DNA from: Candidatus Bipolaricaulota bacterium | Lineage (GTDB): Bacteria > Bipolaricaulota > Bipolaricaulia > Bipolaricaulales > Bipolaricaulaceae | NCBI GenBank assembly: GCA_025060415.1 | Contig: JANXBT010000001.1 | Coordinates: 491,628-555,627 of the forward strand | Length of the DNA stretch: 64,000 nt | Direction: 5' to 3' | Part shown: piece by piece, positions 23,461 through 33,318 of the stretch | How the letters are laid out: every line of letters starts with the position of its first letter | How positions within the stretch are numbered: the first letter of the stretch is position 1 | Notes under the pieces: model-generated | Told to the model about the DNA's origin: nothing | The model's database searches: none | What the model saw: only the letters and a program-made list of their open reading frames with translations | Position numbers and translations under genes: made by a program

Positions 23461-25124
23461 AAAGGCGGCGGGGGGCAAGCCTCTTCCTGGCCGGCTTGCC
23501 CCTCGCTTTTTTGGCCCTGGCTTTTTTCCTCCCCCTGGGCAACGTCCTCCTTTGGGGCCTGCGGGAGGAGGGCCGCTGGACCCTGGCCCGCCTGGGCCCC
23601 CTTCTCGCGGACCCCTACGTGCGCCACCTCTTCGCCTTCACCGCCCTCCAGGCCCTCCTCTCCACCCTCCTCAGCCTCGCCCTCGGCTTCCCCTTGGGCT
23701 GGTTTTTGACCCGCTACCGCTTCCCTGGGAAGGGGCTCCTGCGCGCCTTCACCCTGGCGCCCTTCGTGCTGCCGCCCATCACCGTGGCCCTGGGCTTTTT
23801 CCTGTTCTTTGGGCATGCGGGCTACCTCAACGCCGCGTTGCGCCGCGTGTTCGGCCTGGCCGAGCCGCCCCTGCGCGTCCTCTACTCCCTTTGGGGCATC
23901 GTCCTGGCCCACGCCTTCTACAACGCCCCGGTGTTCGCCCGCTTCGTGCACGCCGCCTGGAGCTCCCTGGACCCGGCCCTGGAGGAGGCCGGCGCGGTGC
24001 TCGGCGTCTCCCGGCCCCGCGCCTTCCTCACCGTGACCCTGCCCCTCCTCCTCCCCGCCCTCTTTTCCGCCGCGGCCCTCGTGTTCGTCCTGTGCTTCCT
24101 CTCCTTTGCCATCCCCCTTTCGTTGGGCGGGGCGCGCTACGCCACGGTGGAGGTAGGGATCTACCAGTACGCCCGGGTTCACCTGGACTTCCCCCGCGCC
24201 GCGGCCCTGGGCCTTCTGCAGATCCTTGTGACCCTGGCCTTGGCCTACTTCTACGTGCGGGCGGGCGGGTTTTGGGGCGGCCGGCAGGCGCGCTCCCGCC
24301 CCCTCCCCACCCAACCCTTCCCCTCCCGGCCCGCGCACCTCCTTTGGATCCTCTGGCTTTTGGGCAGCGCCGTGCTCTTTTTAGGCCCCATGGCCGCGGT
24401 GGTGGCGGACGCCTTCAGCCGCCCCTGGGCCGGCCGACCCCCCGGGCTCGCCTGGTACCGCGCCATCTTCTCCCCAGAACAGAACCCGTTCATCGGCACC
24501 TCGCCCCTGGGGAGCCTGCAGGTGAGCCTGGAGGTGGCCGGCCTCTCCACCCTGTTGGCCCTCCTTTTGGGGGTGGGGGTGAGCGCCGCCCTGCGCGTCC
24601 TCCCCTCCCGCGCCCTGGAGGTGCTCCTCATGGCCCCCATGGCCGTGTCCTCCGTGGTGCTGGGCCTGGCCCTCCTGTTGGCCTTCCGCCAGCCGCCCCT
24701 TTCCCGCCTCCCGGAAAAGTACGCCCTGGTGTTGGCCCACGCCCTGCTTTTTTATCCTTTTGTGGTGCGGATCGTGCGGCCCATCTGGGAGGGGTTGACC
24801 CCGGCGTGGGTGGAGGCCGCGCGCACCCTGGGAGCGGGGCGGTTCCGGGCCTTCCTCACCGTGGAGGCCCCCCTCCTCTCCCAGGCGCTGCTTGTGGCCG
24901 GGGCCTTCAGCCTGGCCCTTTCCTTGGGCGAGATGACCGCCGCGGCCATGCTCTCCCAGGGGGAGCTCGTGACCCTTCCCCTGGCCATTTATCGGTTCCT
25001 GTCGGCCCGGCGGTTCGGGGCGGCCTCGGCCATGGCCTCCCTCCTCATCGGGATCACCGTGGCCGCCGTGGCCCTCTGGGAGTGGCTTGGGGAACGCACC
25101 CTGCGCGCCTATGGCCAGGCTTGA
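23433..25124 (+). CDS. thiP: Thiamin ABC transporter, fused permease
   Basis: 563 residues with about twelve membrane segments in two homologous halves, as in ThiP. Each half carries an EAA loop that contacts the ATPase: EEAGAVLGVSRPRAFLTV near residue 183 and EAARTLGAGRFRAFLTV near residue 460. The start is uncertain. GTG 23433 follows GAGGAG and overlaps thiB by 28 bases; GTG 23421 or CTG 23457 are alternatives. Confidence 0.9.
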   Translation: MAAAFARRLKRRRGASLFLAGLPLAFLALAFFLPLGNVLLWGLREEGRWTLARLGPLLADPYVRHLFAFTALQALLSTLLSLALGFPLGWFLTRYRFPGKGLLRAFTLAPFVLPPITVALGFFLFFGHAGYLNAALRRVFGLAEPPLRVLYSLWGIVLAHAFYNAPVFARFVHAAWSSLDPALEEAGAVLGVSRPRAFLTVTLPLLLPALFSAAALVFVLCFLSFAIPLSLGGARYATVEVGIYQYARVHLDFPRAAALGLLQILVTLALAYFYVRAGGFWGGRQARSRPLPTQPFPSRPAHLLWILWLLGSAVLFLGPMAAVVADAFSRPWAGRPPGLAWYRAIFSPEQNPFIGTSPLGSLQVSLEVAGLSTLLALLLGVGVSAALRVLPSRALEVLLMAPMAVSSVVLGLALLLAFRQPPLSRLPEKYALVLAHALLFYPFVVRIVRPIWEGLTPAWVEAARTLGAGRFRAFLTVEAPLLSQALLVAGAFSLALSLGEMTAAAMLSQGELVTLPLAIYRFLSARRFGAASAMASLLIGITVAAVALWEWLGERTLRAYGQA

Positions 25125-26139
25125 GGTGGAAAACCTGAAAAAGCGGTTCGGCCCGGTGGTGGCCGTGGCGGGCGTCTCCTTCGCCGTGGAGGCCGGGGAG
25201 ATCCTCGTGCTCTTGGGGCCCTCCGGCTGCGGGAAGACCACGGTCCTGCGGTGCGTGGCCGGCCTGGAGCAGCCCGAGGCCGGGGACATCCGGCTCGACG
25301 GCCGCTCCCTCCTCGGCCTGCCCCCGGAGCGGCGGGACGTGGGGATGGTGTTCCAAAACTACGCCCTGTTCCCGCACCTTTCCGTGGCGGCCAACGTGGC
25401 CTACGGCCTCCGGCACGGCCGGCGCCGCCTCCCCCGGCGGGAGCGCCAGGCCCGGGTGGCCGAGCTCCTCGCCCTCGTGGGCCTCTCCGGCTACGAGCGG
25501 CGCCGGCCCCACGAGCTCTCCGAGGGGCAGAAGCAGCGGGTGGCCCTGGCCCGGGCCCTGGCCGTGGAGCCCAAAGTGCTCCTCCTGGACGAGCCCCTCT
25601 CCGCCCTGGACGCGGCCCTGCGCCAGGAGCTGCGGCGGGAGCTCCGCCACCTCCTCAAAGGGAAGGGGATCACCGCGGTGTACGTGACCCACGACCAGGA
25701 GGAAGCCCTGGTCCTGGGCGACCGGGTGGCGGTGATGCGGGAGGGGAGGCTGGAGCAGGTGGACGTCCCGCAGGCGCTGTACGAGCGGCCGCGCACGCCC
25801 TTCGTAGCCCAATTCCTGGGCCGGGCCAACCTGTGGCCCGCCCGCGTCCTGGGACGGGAGGGCGCCGCGTTCCGGGTGGCGGTGGCCGGGACGGAGGTCG
25901 TGGCGGAGCCCGTGGCCCCGCTCGCGGAGGGCGACGAGGCTTTTCTCTTTTTCCGGCCGGAGTGGGCGGAGCTCGGCGCGGGTCCGTTCCGGGCGGAGGT
26001 GGAGGGCGCGGAGTACTTGGGCGACCGCTGGGAGGTGCGGGGCACGGTCCAGGGCCTCCCCGTGGTGTTGCACGCCCCCGCTCCGCCCCAGGGGCCGCTG
26101 GCCTTCCGCCTCCGCCGCGCGCTCCTCCTTGGCGCCTAG
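25111..26139 (+). CDS. thiQ: Thiamin ABC transporter, ATP-binding protein
   Basis: 342 residues from ATG 25111. Walker A is GPSGCGKTT near residue 40, the signature is LSEGQKQRVALARAL (Glu in place of the usual first Gly of LSGGQ), Walker B is VLLLDEPLSALD and the switch His is in YVTHDQEEAL. After residue 235 there is a C-terminal regulatory (TOBE-like) domain, longer than enterobacterial ThiQ. It ends the thiamin operon, 11 bases from a convergent CRISPR-associated gene. Confidence 0.9.
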   Translation: MARLEVENLKKRFGPVVAVAGVSFAVEAGEILVLLGPSGCGKTTVLRCVAGLEQPEAGDIRLDGRSLLGLPPERRDVGMVFQNYALFPHLSVAANVAYGLRHGRRRLPRRERQARVAELLALVGLSGYERRRPHELSEGQKQRVALARALAVEPKVLLLDEPLSALDAALRQELRRELRHLLKGKGITAVYVTHDQEEALVLGDRVAVMREGRLEQVDVPQALYERPRTPFVAQFLGRANLWPARVLGREGAAFRVAVAGTEVVAEPVAPLAEGDEAFLFFRPEWAELGAGPFRAEVEGAEYLGDRWEVRGTVQGLPVVLHAPAPPQGPLAFRLRRALLLGA

Positions 26140-26150
26140 GCCCCGCGTTT

Positions 26151-27416
26151 TCACGTCTTCGGCGCCTCGAGGACAGGGAAGGAAGCCATGGCCACCTTTT
26201 CTTCCAAATCCGGCACCACGCTGCGCAGGAAGGGCTCCACGGCCGCGCACAGCTGGCGGGCCACCTCCTCTGTGGCCGTGTTCAGCCCATGCCCGATCAC
26301 CGAGTTGTTGCGCGCGCTCAGCGCGTGGTCGAGATGGCCCTTGAAGTACTCGTGCCCAAGCGTGTCCCCAAGGTCCGCCAGGAGCTTATAGGCGTTGTGT
26401 GCACCGAGCTTGAGTTCCCCGCGGTCGTTGAGAAACCGTTCGTAGTACGCGCGGTTCGAGGTCGGCAGTTGCGCGAGCTCCACGCGGTTCGTGTTGATGC
26501 CATAGCGGTGGAGGAGGCGAAACTGGGCGATGAGCTCGACCAGGCGATAGAGGCGGGCCACGGCGTCAAGGAACCTCCCCTCCTGAAGGCGGCGGAGGGC
26601 ATTGGCCCATAGGTCCACGAGGAGCTCTGGGCACAGCTTTTCCTTGTCCTCCGCGGAGGTCAGGCGCTCGCTCAATCGGCATACCCAGCCCTTGTTGCGC
26701 AGGAGGTTCTCGCGCACCTTCTCCGGCCACACCTGCACGGTCTTCCGGTTCACGTGACAAAAGCGCTCGCGGGCTTTCGCGTGGTCGAAGGCATCCCAGG
26801 CCTCGTAGGCTTGGGCGAGGGCGTTTAGGCAGACCAGGGTGGGAAAGAGGCCTTGGGCGTGCTCGGCCGGGAACTCCTTTAGGAAGGGGCCCAGGAGGTT
26901 CTGCACGGCCCGGAACTGCCGGAGGTTGAAGAGCTGGATCCCCCGTTGGAGGAGGAGCTCGGCGAGGAGGTGCACGGGCTTGGCCAGCCAGAGGCGTTCG
27001 GTGTTGGAGATGACCCGGCCGCTTGGGTCGCGCTCGCCGGTGATGTAGCTGATCGTGCCGCATCCTTCCAGCAGGGCGGCGTACAGGGCGCCGGCGGCCA
27101 TGGGCTTGCTGCCCGAGGTGTAGTCCAGGGCGATGGCTTCCGCCGGCAGGCCACGTTGGCGGAGCTGGGCGAGGGCCTGGCGCGTCGCGCGATACGCCTG
27201 TTCCACGTCGTTTTCGTCCGCCAGCTCCACCACCGCGTGGTCCGGCAGGGCCTCCCCCTTTTTCGCCAGCACGTTGTGAATGGCTTCAAGCTTGGCCCGA
27301 CTCTTGGGGGTAACCACGAACACCACGAACTCCGGCCGGCCCTGGGCGAGGGCAAAGGCGATGCCGTGCTCCACCTCCCGACCTAAGCCCACCGTGACCA
27401 CCATGCCCCTGGGCAT
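26151..27416 (-). CDS. CARF-HEPN ribonuclease, Csm6-type (TIGR02710-like)
   Basis: 421 residues. The N-terminal MVVTVGLGREVEHGIAFAL, VVFVVTPKSRAKLEAI and DYTSGSKPMAAGAL form a CARF domain that would bind cyclic oligoadenylate. The C-terminal half is helical and ends with RNNSVIGHG (R369, H376), a HEPN-type R-x6-H motif for RNA cleavage. Such proteins are activated by the second messenger made by Cas10 when the type III complex meets target RNA. It lies 3.3 kb left of array 1, apart from the main cas operon, and 6 bases behind a HExxH-protein gene in the same operon. A second, divergent family member is at 35643-36851. Confidence 0.85.
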   Translation of the reverse strand: MPRGMVVTVGLGREVEHGIAFALAQGRPEFVVFVVTPKSRAKLEAIHNVLAKKGEALPDHAVVELADENDVEQAYRATRQALAQLRQRGLPAEAIALDYTSGSKPMAAGALYAALLEGCGTISYITGERDPSGRVISNTERLWLAKPVHLLAELLLQRGIQLFNLRQFRAVQNLLGPFLKEFPAEHAQGLFPTLVCLNALAQAYEAWDAFDHAKARERFCHVNRKTVQVWPEKVRENLLRNKGWVCRLSERLTSAEDKEKLCPELLVDLWANALRRLQEGRFLDAVARLYRLVELIAQFRLLHRYGINTNRVELAQLPTSNRAYYERFLNDRGELKLGAHNAYKLLADLGDTLGHEYFKGHLDHALSARNNSVIGHGLNTATEEVARQLCAAVEPFLRSVVPDLEEKVAMASFPVLEAPKT

Positions 27417-27422
27417 GGCCCC

Positions 27423-27974
27423 TCACCCCTCCTGCGCCTTTTGGGCCTCCTCGTGGACGCGGATGTGCTTCTTGATGTCCTGGATGAGCCTTTGGAAGGC
27501 GGGCGCCTCCATAGGGGGCAGGGGGCCGTAGGCCTCCTCGAACCACTGCAGGTGCCGTTCGGCCCAGGTGCGGAAGGCCTCAGGCGGACGATTCTGGCGC
27601 CGCACACAGGTCGCCAGCGGTTCCGGCAAGGGGCCCAGCCCCAGGACGAACAGCGCCCCCTGGTCCACCACCGCTTCCTCCCAACTCCCTTCGAGCTCTT
27701 CTTCCGACAAGTACAGCCGAAGCAGCAAATGCCCGAGCTCGTGGGCGATCACGGAGAGCACGGCCTCCCGACCCAGCTTCACCACCGCCTCGGCCAAGAC
27801 GATCTTGGATTTGCGGGGATCGCGTATCCGGGCCAAGGTCTCCTCGTCGATTTCAGCGTCCGGCAAAAGCAGCTCCCAAGGGTCCACCCCCTCCCAATCC
27901 CCTGTGAGGAGCAACCCTTGTGGCTCCTCCCCTTCCGCCACCTCCACGGGGAACACCATGTCCATCAGCCACAT
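27423..27974 (-). CDS. Putative zinc metallopeptidase-like protein (HExxH), CRISPR-linked
   Basis: 183 residues from the ATG at 27974, after AAAGGAGG. The helix LSVIAHELGHLLLRLYL (near residues 73-89) carries the HExxH zinc motif. The upstream part is acidic and the C-terminal part is helical (WAERHLQWFEEAYG). No signal peptide or membrane span, so cytoplasmic. I cannot place it in a named peptidase family. It precedes the CARF-HEPN gene by 6 bases and is presumably co-transcribed, divergent from parB, so a role as a CRISPR ancillary effector or its regulator is possible but unproven. Confidence 0.6.
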   Translation of the reverse strand: MWLMDMVFPVEVAEGEEPQGLLLTGDWEGVDPWELLLPDAEIDEETLARIRDPRKSKIVLAEAVVKLGREAVLSVIAHELGHLLLRLYLSEEELEGSWEEAVVDQGALFVLGLGPLPEPLATCVRRQNRPPEAFRTWAERHLQWFEEAYGPLPPMEAPAFQRLIQDIKKHIRVHEEAQKAQEG

Positions 27975-28036
27975 CCGGCCTCCTTTTTTTCGTTCTTTCT
28001 CGCCCAGCGAAGCGGTTCTCCGCGCTTTTTGCGCAT

Positions 28037-28042
28037 TATAAT
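28037..28042 (+). promoter_or_regulatory. -10 element of the parB-like gene
   Basis: TATAAT at 28037-28042 is followed by GGAGG (28051-28055) and ATG 28060, so the leader is only about ten bases. The -35 region is weak. The divergent metallopeptidase-like gene starts 85 bases away, so regulation may be shared. Confidence 0.5.
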
Positions 28043-28059
28043 ACTTGCAAGGAGGGCCA

Positions 28060-28878
28060 ATGCAGGTTCAGGAAGTTCGGATTTCGGCCATACGGGTTTC
28101 TGCGGCCAACGTGCGCAAGGACCTCCAGGCGGGCACGGAAGACGCGACCATTGAGGACCTCGCCCAAAGCATCCGCACCCACGGGCTGCTCAGCCCGGTG
28201 CTGGTTCGGCGCCTTCCCGATGGAACCTACGAGCTCATCGCCGGGCAGCGCCGCCTGCTTGCCTGCCAGCGGCTCGGCTGGGAAACCATCCCCGCCATCG
28301 TCTGCGAGGTCGCCCACGACCTCGATGCCCTCACCCTCTCCCTCGTCGAGAACGTGCATCGTGCCGACCTGAACCCTATTGACAAGGCGCGGGCTTTTCA
28401 AAAATTGTACGAGCACTACAAGGACATCGGTCTCGTGGCCAAGATGACGGGATTTTCCTTGAGCACGGTGCGCAAATACCTGGCCCTTCTGAAGCTGGCT
28501 CCTGAATTACAGGAGCGCGTGTCCACAGCGGAGGGTCCTGTGGGCGTGGAGGTGCTGGCCAAGGTGGCCCAGACTTTTCCCCAGGACCAGCACGAAGAGG
28601 TCCTGGAAAAAATCGGCGGGTTCAAGCGCGCCATCCAGCTGGAGATCCTGAAGCGGAGCGGGGGCGACATACACGCGCTGGAGCAGCTCCGTCAGGAGGC
28701 ATTAGAGGGGGCCTTCGACACCCGCCTGTGCCGCGGGCTCCACGAGTGCCCTTACCTTCCCGCGGAACTTCGCTCCAAGGTGCTTAAAGCCCTCGCCCAT
28801 TACCGGGAGAGCAAAGATCTCGCGGCCCTTCAGGATCGGACATCCTTTCGGAGTCTGATACGCAGGTTGCGCGGATAG
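28060..28878 (+). CDS. Orphan ParB/Spo0J-like protein
   Basis: 272 residues from ATG 28060 behind GGAGG. The N-terminal ParB/Srx domain has SIRTHGLLSPVLVRRLPDG, the nucleotide-binding LIAGQRRLLACQRLG, and SLVENVHRADLNPIDKA, followed by a helix-turn-helix with GFSLSTVRKYLALLKLAP. No parA or parS sites were seen. A ParB without ParA next to a CRISPR array may be a regulator or a plasmid leftover. The true chromosomal ParAB pair is expected elsewhere. Confidence 0.85.
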   Translation: MQVQEVRISAIRVSAANVRKDLQAGTEDATIEDLAQSIRTHGLLSPVLVRRLPDGTYELIAGQRRLLACQRLGWETIPAIVCEVAHDLDALTLSLVENVHRADLNPIDKARAFQKLYEHYKDIGLVAKMTGFSLSTVRKYLALLKLAPELQERVSTAEGPVGVEVLAKVAQTFPQDQHEEVLEKIGGFKRAIQLEILKRSGGDIHALEQLRQEALEGAFDTRLCRGLHECPYLPAELRSKVLKALAHYRESKDLAALQDRTSFRSLIRRLRG

Positions 28879-29455
28879 GACCTCCTTTGCGAGGGGACGC
28901 CGTCCTCCCGCCGCAACCCGGCGGGGGTTAGGCCTCCCGCGGCTTCTCACCCTCTCCCGCGCGCCCCTCTGGGTCGCCCGGCCGTCGGGGCGCACCTCAC
29001 GAGACGCGAAAAGGGTGAGGGGGAAGCCCTCTTCTCACCTCTTCCTTCGAGGGGGGAGAGGGGTACGCATTCCTGTCGCGCGCCGTCAATTCCCCGCCAT
29101 CGCTTTATCGGTTGTCGTCCCTCTCCGGGTGGGGGGGTAAAGGCGGGGCCCAGGGAAGCGTGAAGGGTGATGGGTGGGCCCCTCCCTCGCGAGGGAGGCG
29201 GATCCCTAGGGGGAGGGCGCATGTTTTTCTCCCGCGCCACCGATCCTCCGGCACCGCCTTTTCGGTCGCCGTCCTTTTTGGGAGAGGGCTCTTTCCCCCT
29301 CAGCCAAGGGGCCCTCATGGACGCTCTGTGTGCCGTCGCAACCCCTTTCAGGGTGGAGCGAGGGGGTGCACGTTCCTTTGCAGGGTTGGGGTTTGTTTGG
29401 AGGGGGAAACCATTTTCCCGTCACGCGTCACCGATCATCCGTCACCGCCTTTTCC
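28879..29455 (+). other. Gene-free trailer of array 1 with decayed repeats
   Basis: No convincing gene. A perfect hairpin CCCGCCG/CGGCGGG (28907-28925) follows parB but lacks a T tract. Decayed CRISPR repeats are recognisable at about 29114, 29265 and 29335. GTGAAGGGTGATGGGTGG near 29158 and CCCGTCACGCGTCACCGATC near 29417 are GTGAYGGG-type repeats. The segment ACCGATCCTCCGGCACCGCC (29238-29257) recurs in the trailer of array 2. Confidence 0.65.
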
Positions 29456-32400
29456 GTCGCCATCCCTTTCAGGATGGAAAGGGTTCTTCCACCTGGGCCG
29501 CTGTCATCGGACAGGTCGACGAATACCAGTCGCCATCCCTTTCAGGGTGGGAAGGGTTCTTCCACCCCCCAGCTCCACGTGTGGGCGGAGTCGGTGCTCC
29601 CGTCGCAATCCCTTTCAGGGTGGGAAGGGTTCTTCCACCGTGACTAGTCCCCGCGGTCTTGATGCACTCCTACGGTCGCAATCCCTTTCAGGGTGGGAAG
29701 GGTTCTTCCACGGGTATTGTCGTCACTCACCGCCGAGTCAAGGTTACCGTGACGTCGCAATCCCTTTCAGGGTGGGAAGGGTTCTTCCACTTGTATATCG
29801 TTTTTTCTGAGCCTCTCGCTTCAAAAGTCGCAATCCCTTTCAGGGTGGGAAGGGTTCTTCCACTGTTCTCGTCGCGCGCCGCGCGGCGCGTGACCTTTAG
29901 TCGCAATCCCTTTCAGGGTGGGAAGGGTTCTTCCACAGGGGGGCGGCATAGCCGCCGTGGTTACGCCATGGAACATGTCGCAATCCCTTTCAGGGTGGGA
30001 AGGGTTCTTCCACATTAACGTTCCTGTCACGTCCAAAAACGTGAAGATCACCATGTCGCAATCCCTTTCAGGGTGGGAAGGGTTCTTCCACGCGGCAAGT
30101 CATGATAACCATAAAAAAGGTGAGTATCCCGTCGCAATCCCTTTCAGGGTGGGAAGGGTTCTTCCACTCCACATATGGTCGGAAAAGATGAGGTGCGTGA
30201 ACGGGCAATGTCGCAATCCCTTTCAGGGTGGGAAGGGTTCTTCCACAATAAGTCCTGGGCCGTAAAGGAGGGGCCGTGGTATATGTGTCGCAATCCCTTT
30301 CAGGGTGGGAAGGGTTCTTCCACTAGTCGCTGGCGGGGGCATCGCTGCGGTAACTGACCCCAGTCGCAATCCCTTTCAGGGTGGGAAGGGTTCTTCCACT
30401 ACATTTAGTGAGCAATTGGCGAGCAAGATCGTCATGGCGTCGCAATCCCTTTCAGGGTGGGAAGGGTTCTTCCACGTGCCTTGAATCATCGTCACGTGAA
30501 AATTGTCGCTCCATTGGTCGCAATCCCTTTCAGGGTGGGAAGGGTTCTTCCACCCCACGATCACGCTTCGAATTGAGGCTACGGCCACACAGTCGCAATC
30601 CCTTTCAGGGTGGGAAGGGTTCTTCCACATATGGGTCGCTGGTATGTACGTAGAAATAGTTGCTTAGTCGCAATCCCTTTCAGGGTGGGAAGGGTTCTTC
30701 CACTTGGTTTCTTCCGGAGGTTCTGAGGCAAGCTTTGGAGTACATGTCGCAATCCCTTTCAGGGTGGGAAGGGTTCTTCCACCTCGTTAATCCCCCTGAC
30801 AACCGAATCGATGGTCGAGGGGTCGCAATCCCTTTCAGGGTGGGAAGGGTTCTTCCACCGGAAGAGCCCTTGAGCCAAGTACGGGCCCGCGGGGACGTCG
30901 CAATCCCTTTCAGGGTGGGAAGGGTTCTTCCACACATCGAAGACGACGTTTATGTACTTGCGGTGCGCGAATATAGTCGCAATCCCTTTCAGGGTGGGAA
31001 GGGTTCTTCCACAGGGGGGTGACCATGGTCTACGTGGTGTTCTCGGAAGCGTTGGCGTCGCAATCCCTTTCAGGGTGGGAAGGGTTCTTCCACACAACGT
31101 AATTAGAGGGATTGATGAGGATGTATATATACTGTCGCAATCCCTTTCAGGGTGGGAAGGGTTCTTCCACCTCCAGTCGAAATTTCCGAGGATGAGGACA
31201 AGCTTATCTTCAGTCGCAATCCCTTTCAGGGTGGGAAGGGTTCTTCCACGGGATAGCCACGGGTCTTCGCTGGGACGAGTTTCTTGGGTCGCAATCCCTT
31301 TCAGGGTGGGAAGGGTTCTTCCACGTTTTGTACGCTCCTCTAGGGGTCCCGATAAATACTAGTCGCAATCCCTTTCAGGGTGGGAAGGGTTCTTCCACGG
31401 TTGGGGGTTAGGGGTGTGACTTGTGGGGAGTTGGTTTTGTCGCAATCCCTTTCAGGGTGGGAAGGGTTCTTCCACACTAATCCCATGGCCTGCGCAAATT
31501 TGAGTGGATCGAAGTCGCAATCCCTTTCAGGGTGGGAAGGGTTCTTCCACGCAGGTTTCCGTCAAAATCTGCAGGGTAGAAATTCCAGTCGCAATCCCTT
31601 TCAGGGTGGGAAGGGTTCTTCCACCAAGACACGCCCGAAGATCCTTGGCTTGCATCTCTCAAGTCGCAATCCCTTTCAGGGTGGGAAGGGTTCTTCCACA
31701 CGGAAGAGTTCCCTAATCTTGTAGCGTACGTGCCTCTTGGGTCGCAATCCCTTTCAGGGTGGGAAGGGTTCTTCCACTCGTTACATATTCGAGCTAGCCG
31801 AGCGCAACGCTTGGTAGTCGCAATCCCTTTCAGGGTGGGAAGGGTTCTTCCACGTGGAGTTGGAAGGGCGTTGGGCGGTGGTTCGGTTGTCTTGTCGCAA
31901 TCCCTTTCAGGGTGGGAAGGGTTCTTCCACCGGGGTAGCGGCGGTGGTTAGTCCCCGGACACTGGACGCCACGTGTCGCAATCCCTTTCAGGGTGGGAAG
32001 GGTTCTTCCACCCGTGGCATTGATGATGATATCTACGTGCTGGCACAAAAGTCGCAATCCCTTTCAGGGTGGGAAGGGTTCTTCCACCTTGTTTTTGCCC
32101 CTCCAGAAACGAGGGGCGAAGATCCGGTCGCAATCCCTTTCAGGGTGGGAAGGGTTCTTCCACATGTATCGCGGCTTGGGGCCGTGGCAACTCATCGCGT
32201 CCGGTCGCAATCCCTTTCAGGGTGGGAAGGGTTCTTCCACTGGAGGAGTTGGGGGCGCGTTTTGGTTCTGACGTATTTGGTCGCAATCCCTTTCAGGGTG
32301 GGAAGGGTTCTTCCACCTTTGGCCCTGGCGGAGGAAAGGACCCTGGAGGACCTCGTCGCAATCCCTTTCAGGGTGGGAAGGGTTCTTCCACTCCACCCTG

Positions 32401-32779
32401 GGGGTGCGGACTATGTATCGGGGGCGTGGGTTTTCGTCACAATCCCTTTCAGGGTGGGAAGGGTTCTTCCACAGGGATATTGGTCACGTCGAACAGGGTG
32501 CGAATAGTCGGTCACAATCCCTTTCAGGGTGGGAAGGGTTCTTCCACGGGCATTGCCAGTCTAGTCACGCCCTACAGTCTCGATAACATAATCGTCACAA
32601 TCCCTTTCAGGGTGGGAAGGGTTCTTCCACACGTGTTAGCAGTGCGTGAGTACATGGGGTATTGCATTGTCACAATCCCTTTCAGGGTGGGAAGGGTTCT
32701 TCCACCGGTGATAAAAGGTATCGGCGAAGAGGTCGTCATATTGTCACAATCCCTTTCAGGGTGGGAAGGGTTCTTCCAC
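29456..32779 (-). CRISPR. CRISPR array 1: 44 repeats, 43 spacers
   Basis: The repeat is 37 bases. On the plus strand it starts GTCGCAATCCCTTTCAGGGT and ends GGGAAGGGTTCTTCCAC. Read leftward it ends in ATTGCGAC, the typical 8-base 5' handle of type III crRNAs, preceded by a CCCT-GAA-AGGG hairpin. Spacers are about 36-46 bases. The two leftmost repeats (29456 and 29529) carry mutations, consistent with the leader-distal end. The five repeats nearest the leader (from 32436) read GTCAC instead of GTCGC. The leader lies at 32780-33033, next to cas2. Many spacers encode related peptides (see findings). Confidence 0.98.
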
Positions 32780-33033
32780 TCCGGCTGCGGAAGCACGCTT
32801 CCCTTGCGGCCCCCGCCGCCGGTCCCCGCGAACCCCCCAAAACCGCCGTTTTCCCTTCCAAAACTTTGGAAGAAAAAGGGCTCCCTTTCCCGACTTTTCT
32901 CGCTTCGGAACCCACTTCCGCGAACCCCCTGGGAGCCCTGCCACCGCTCCCGGTCCGCGGAACCCTCTTCACTTCTCAAAGAGCCGCCACGCCTTTTAGG
33001 CATTTTACCCAGCCCCCAAGGGAACGGGCAAAT
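32780..33033 (-). promoter_or_regulatory. Leader and promoter of array 1
   Basis: About 220 bases right of the last repeat are homologous to the segment right of array 2, starting with TCCGGCTGCGGAAGC and including AACCCCCTGGGAGC and CCCGGTCCGCGGAACC. On the minus strand TTGCCC (33031-33026) and TAAAAT (33007-33002) with an 18-base spacer form a promoter facing the array. Confidence 0.8.
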
Positions 33034-33318
33034 TCAGCCCACCACCACCGCGCCCTCCTCGAAGCGGGGCGGCCCCCGGCCGATCCGCTCAATCCTCCGC
33101 ACGTCCGCCTCGCACAGGAAGTAAAAGGACACCACGTCCTCCTCCGCACGGATCACCTCCTCCAGGGCGTGGCGCAACCGCAGGTACTGCACCCGGTCCA
33201 GGCGGCACTCAAACACCGAGTACTGCACGCGCTCCCCATACCCCTCCAGGACCTTGGCCACCCGCTCCCGCCGCTGGTCGTCGGCGATGTCGTAAGCCAC
33301 CACCACGTAGGCCTTCAT
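33034..33318 (-). CDS. cas2: CRISPR-associated Cas2
   Basis: 94 residues with the ferredoxin-like Cas2 start KAYVVVAYDIADDQRRERV (Asp10 in the conserved position), VQYSVFECRLDRVQYLRLR and VVSFYFLC. It forms the spacer-integration complex with Cas1. It is the last gene of the leftward cas operon, overlaps cas1 by 4 bases and abuts the leader of array 1. Confidence 0.97.
   Translation of the reverse strand: MKAYVVVAYDIADDQRRERVAKVLEGYGERVQYSVFECRLDRVQYLRLRHALEEVIRAEEDVVSFYFLCEADVRRIERIGRGPPRFEEGAVVVG

Noticed and set aside
28947-29318. Minus-strand frame of 123 codons in the array 1 trailer
   Set aside because: Low complexity (SPLEGRGEKRASPSP), overlaps decayed repeats and has no ribosome site.
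29112-32507. Open frames across the CRISPR arrays with repeated QSLSGWEGFFH or NPFQGGKGSST peptides
   Set aside because: They are translations of the CRISPR repeats, not genes.
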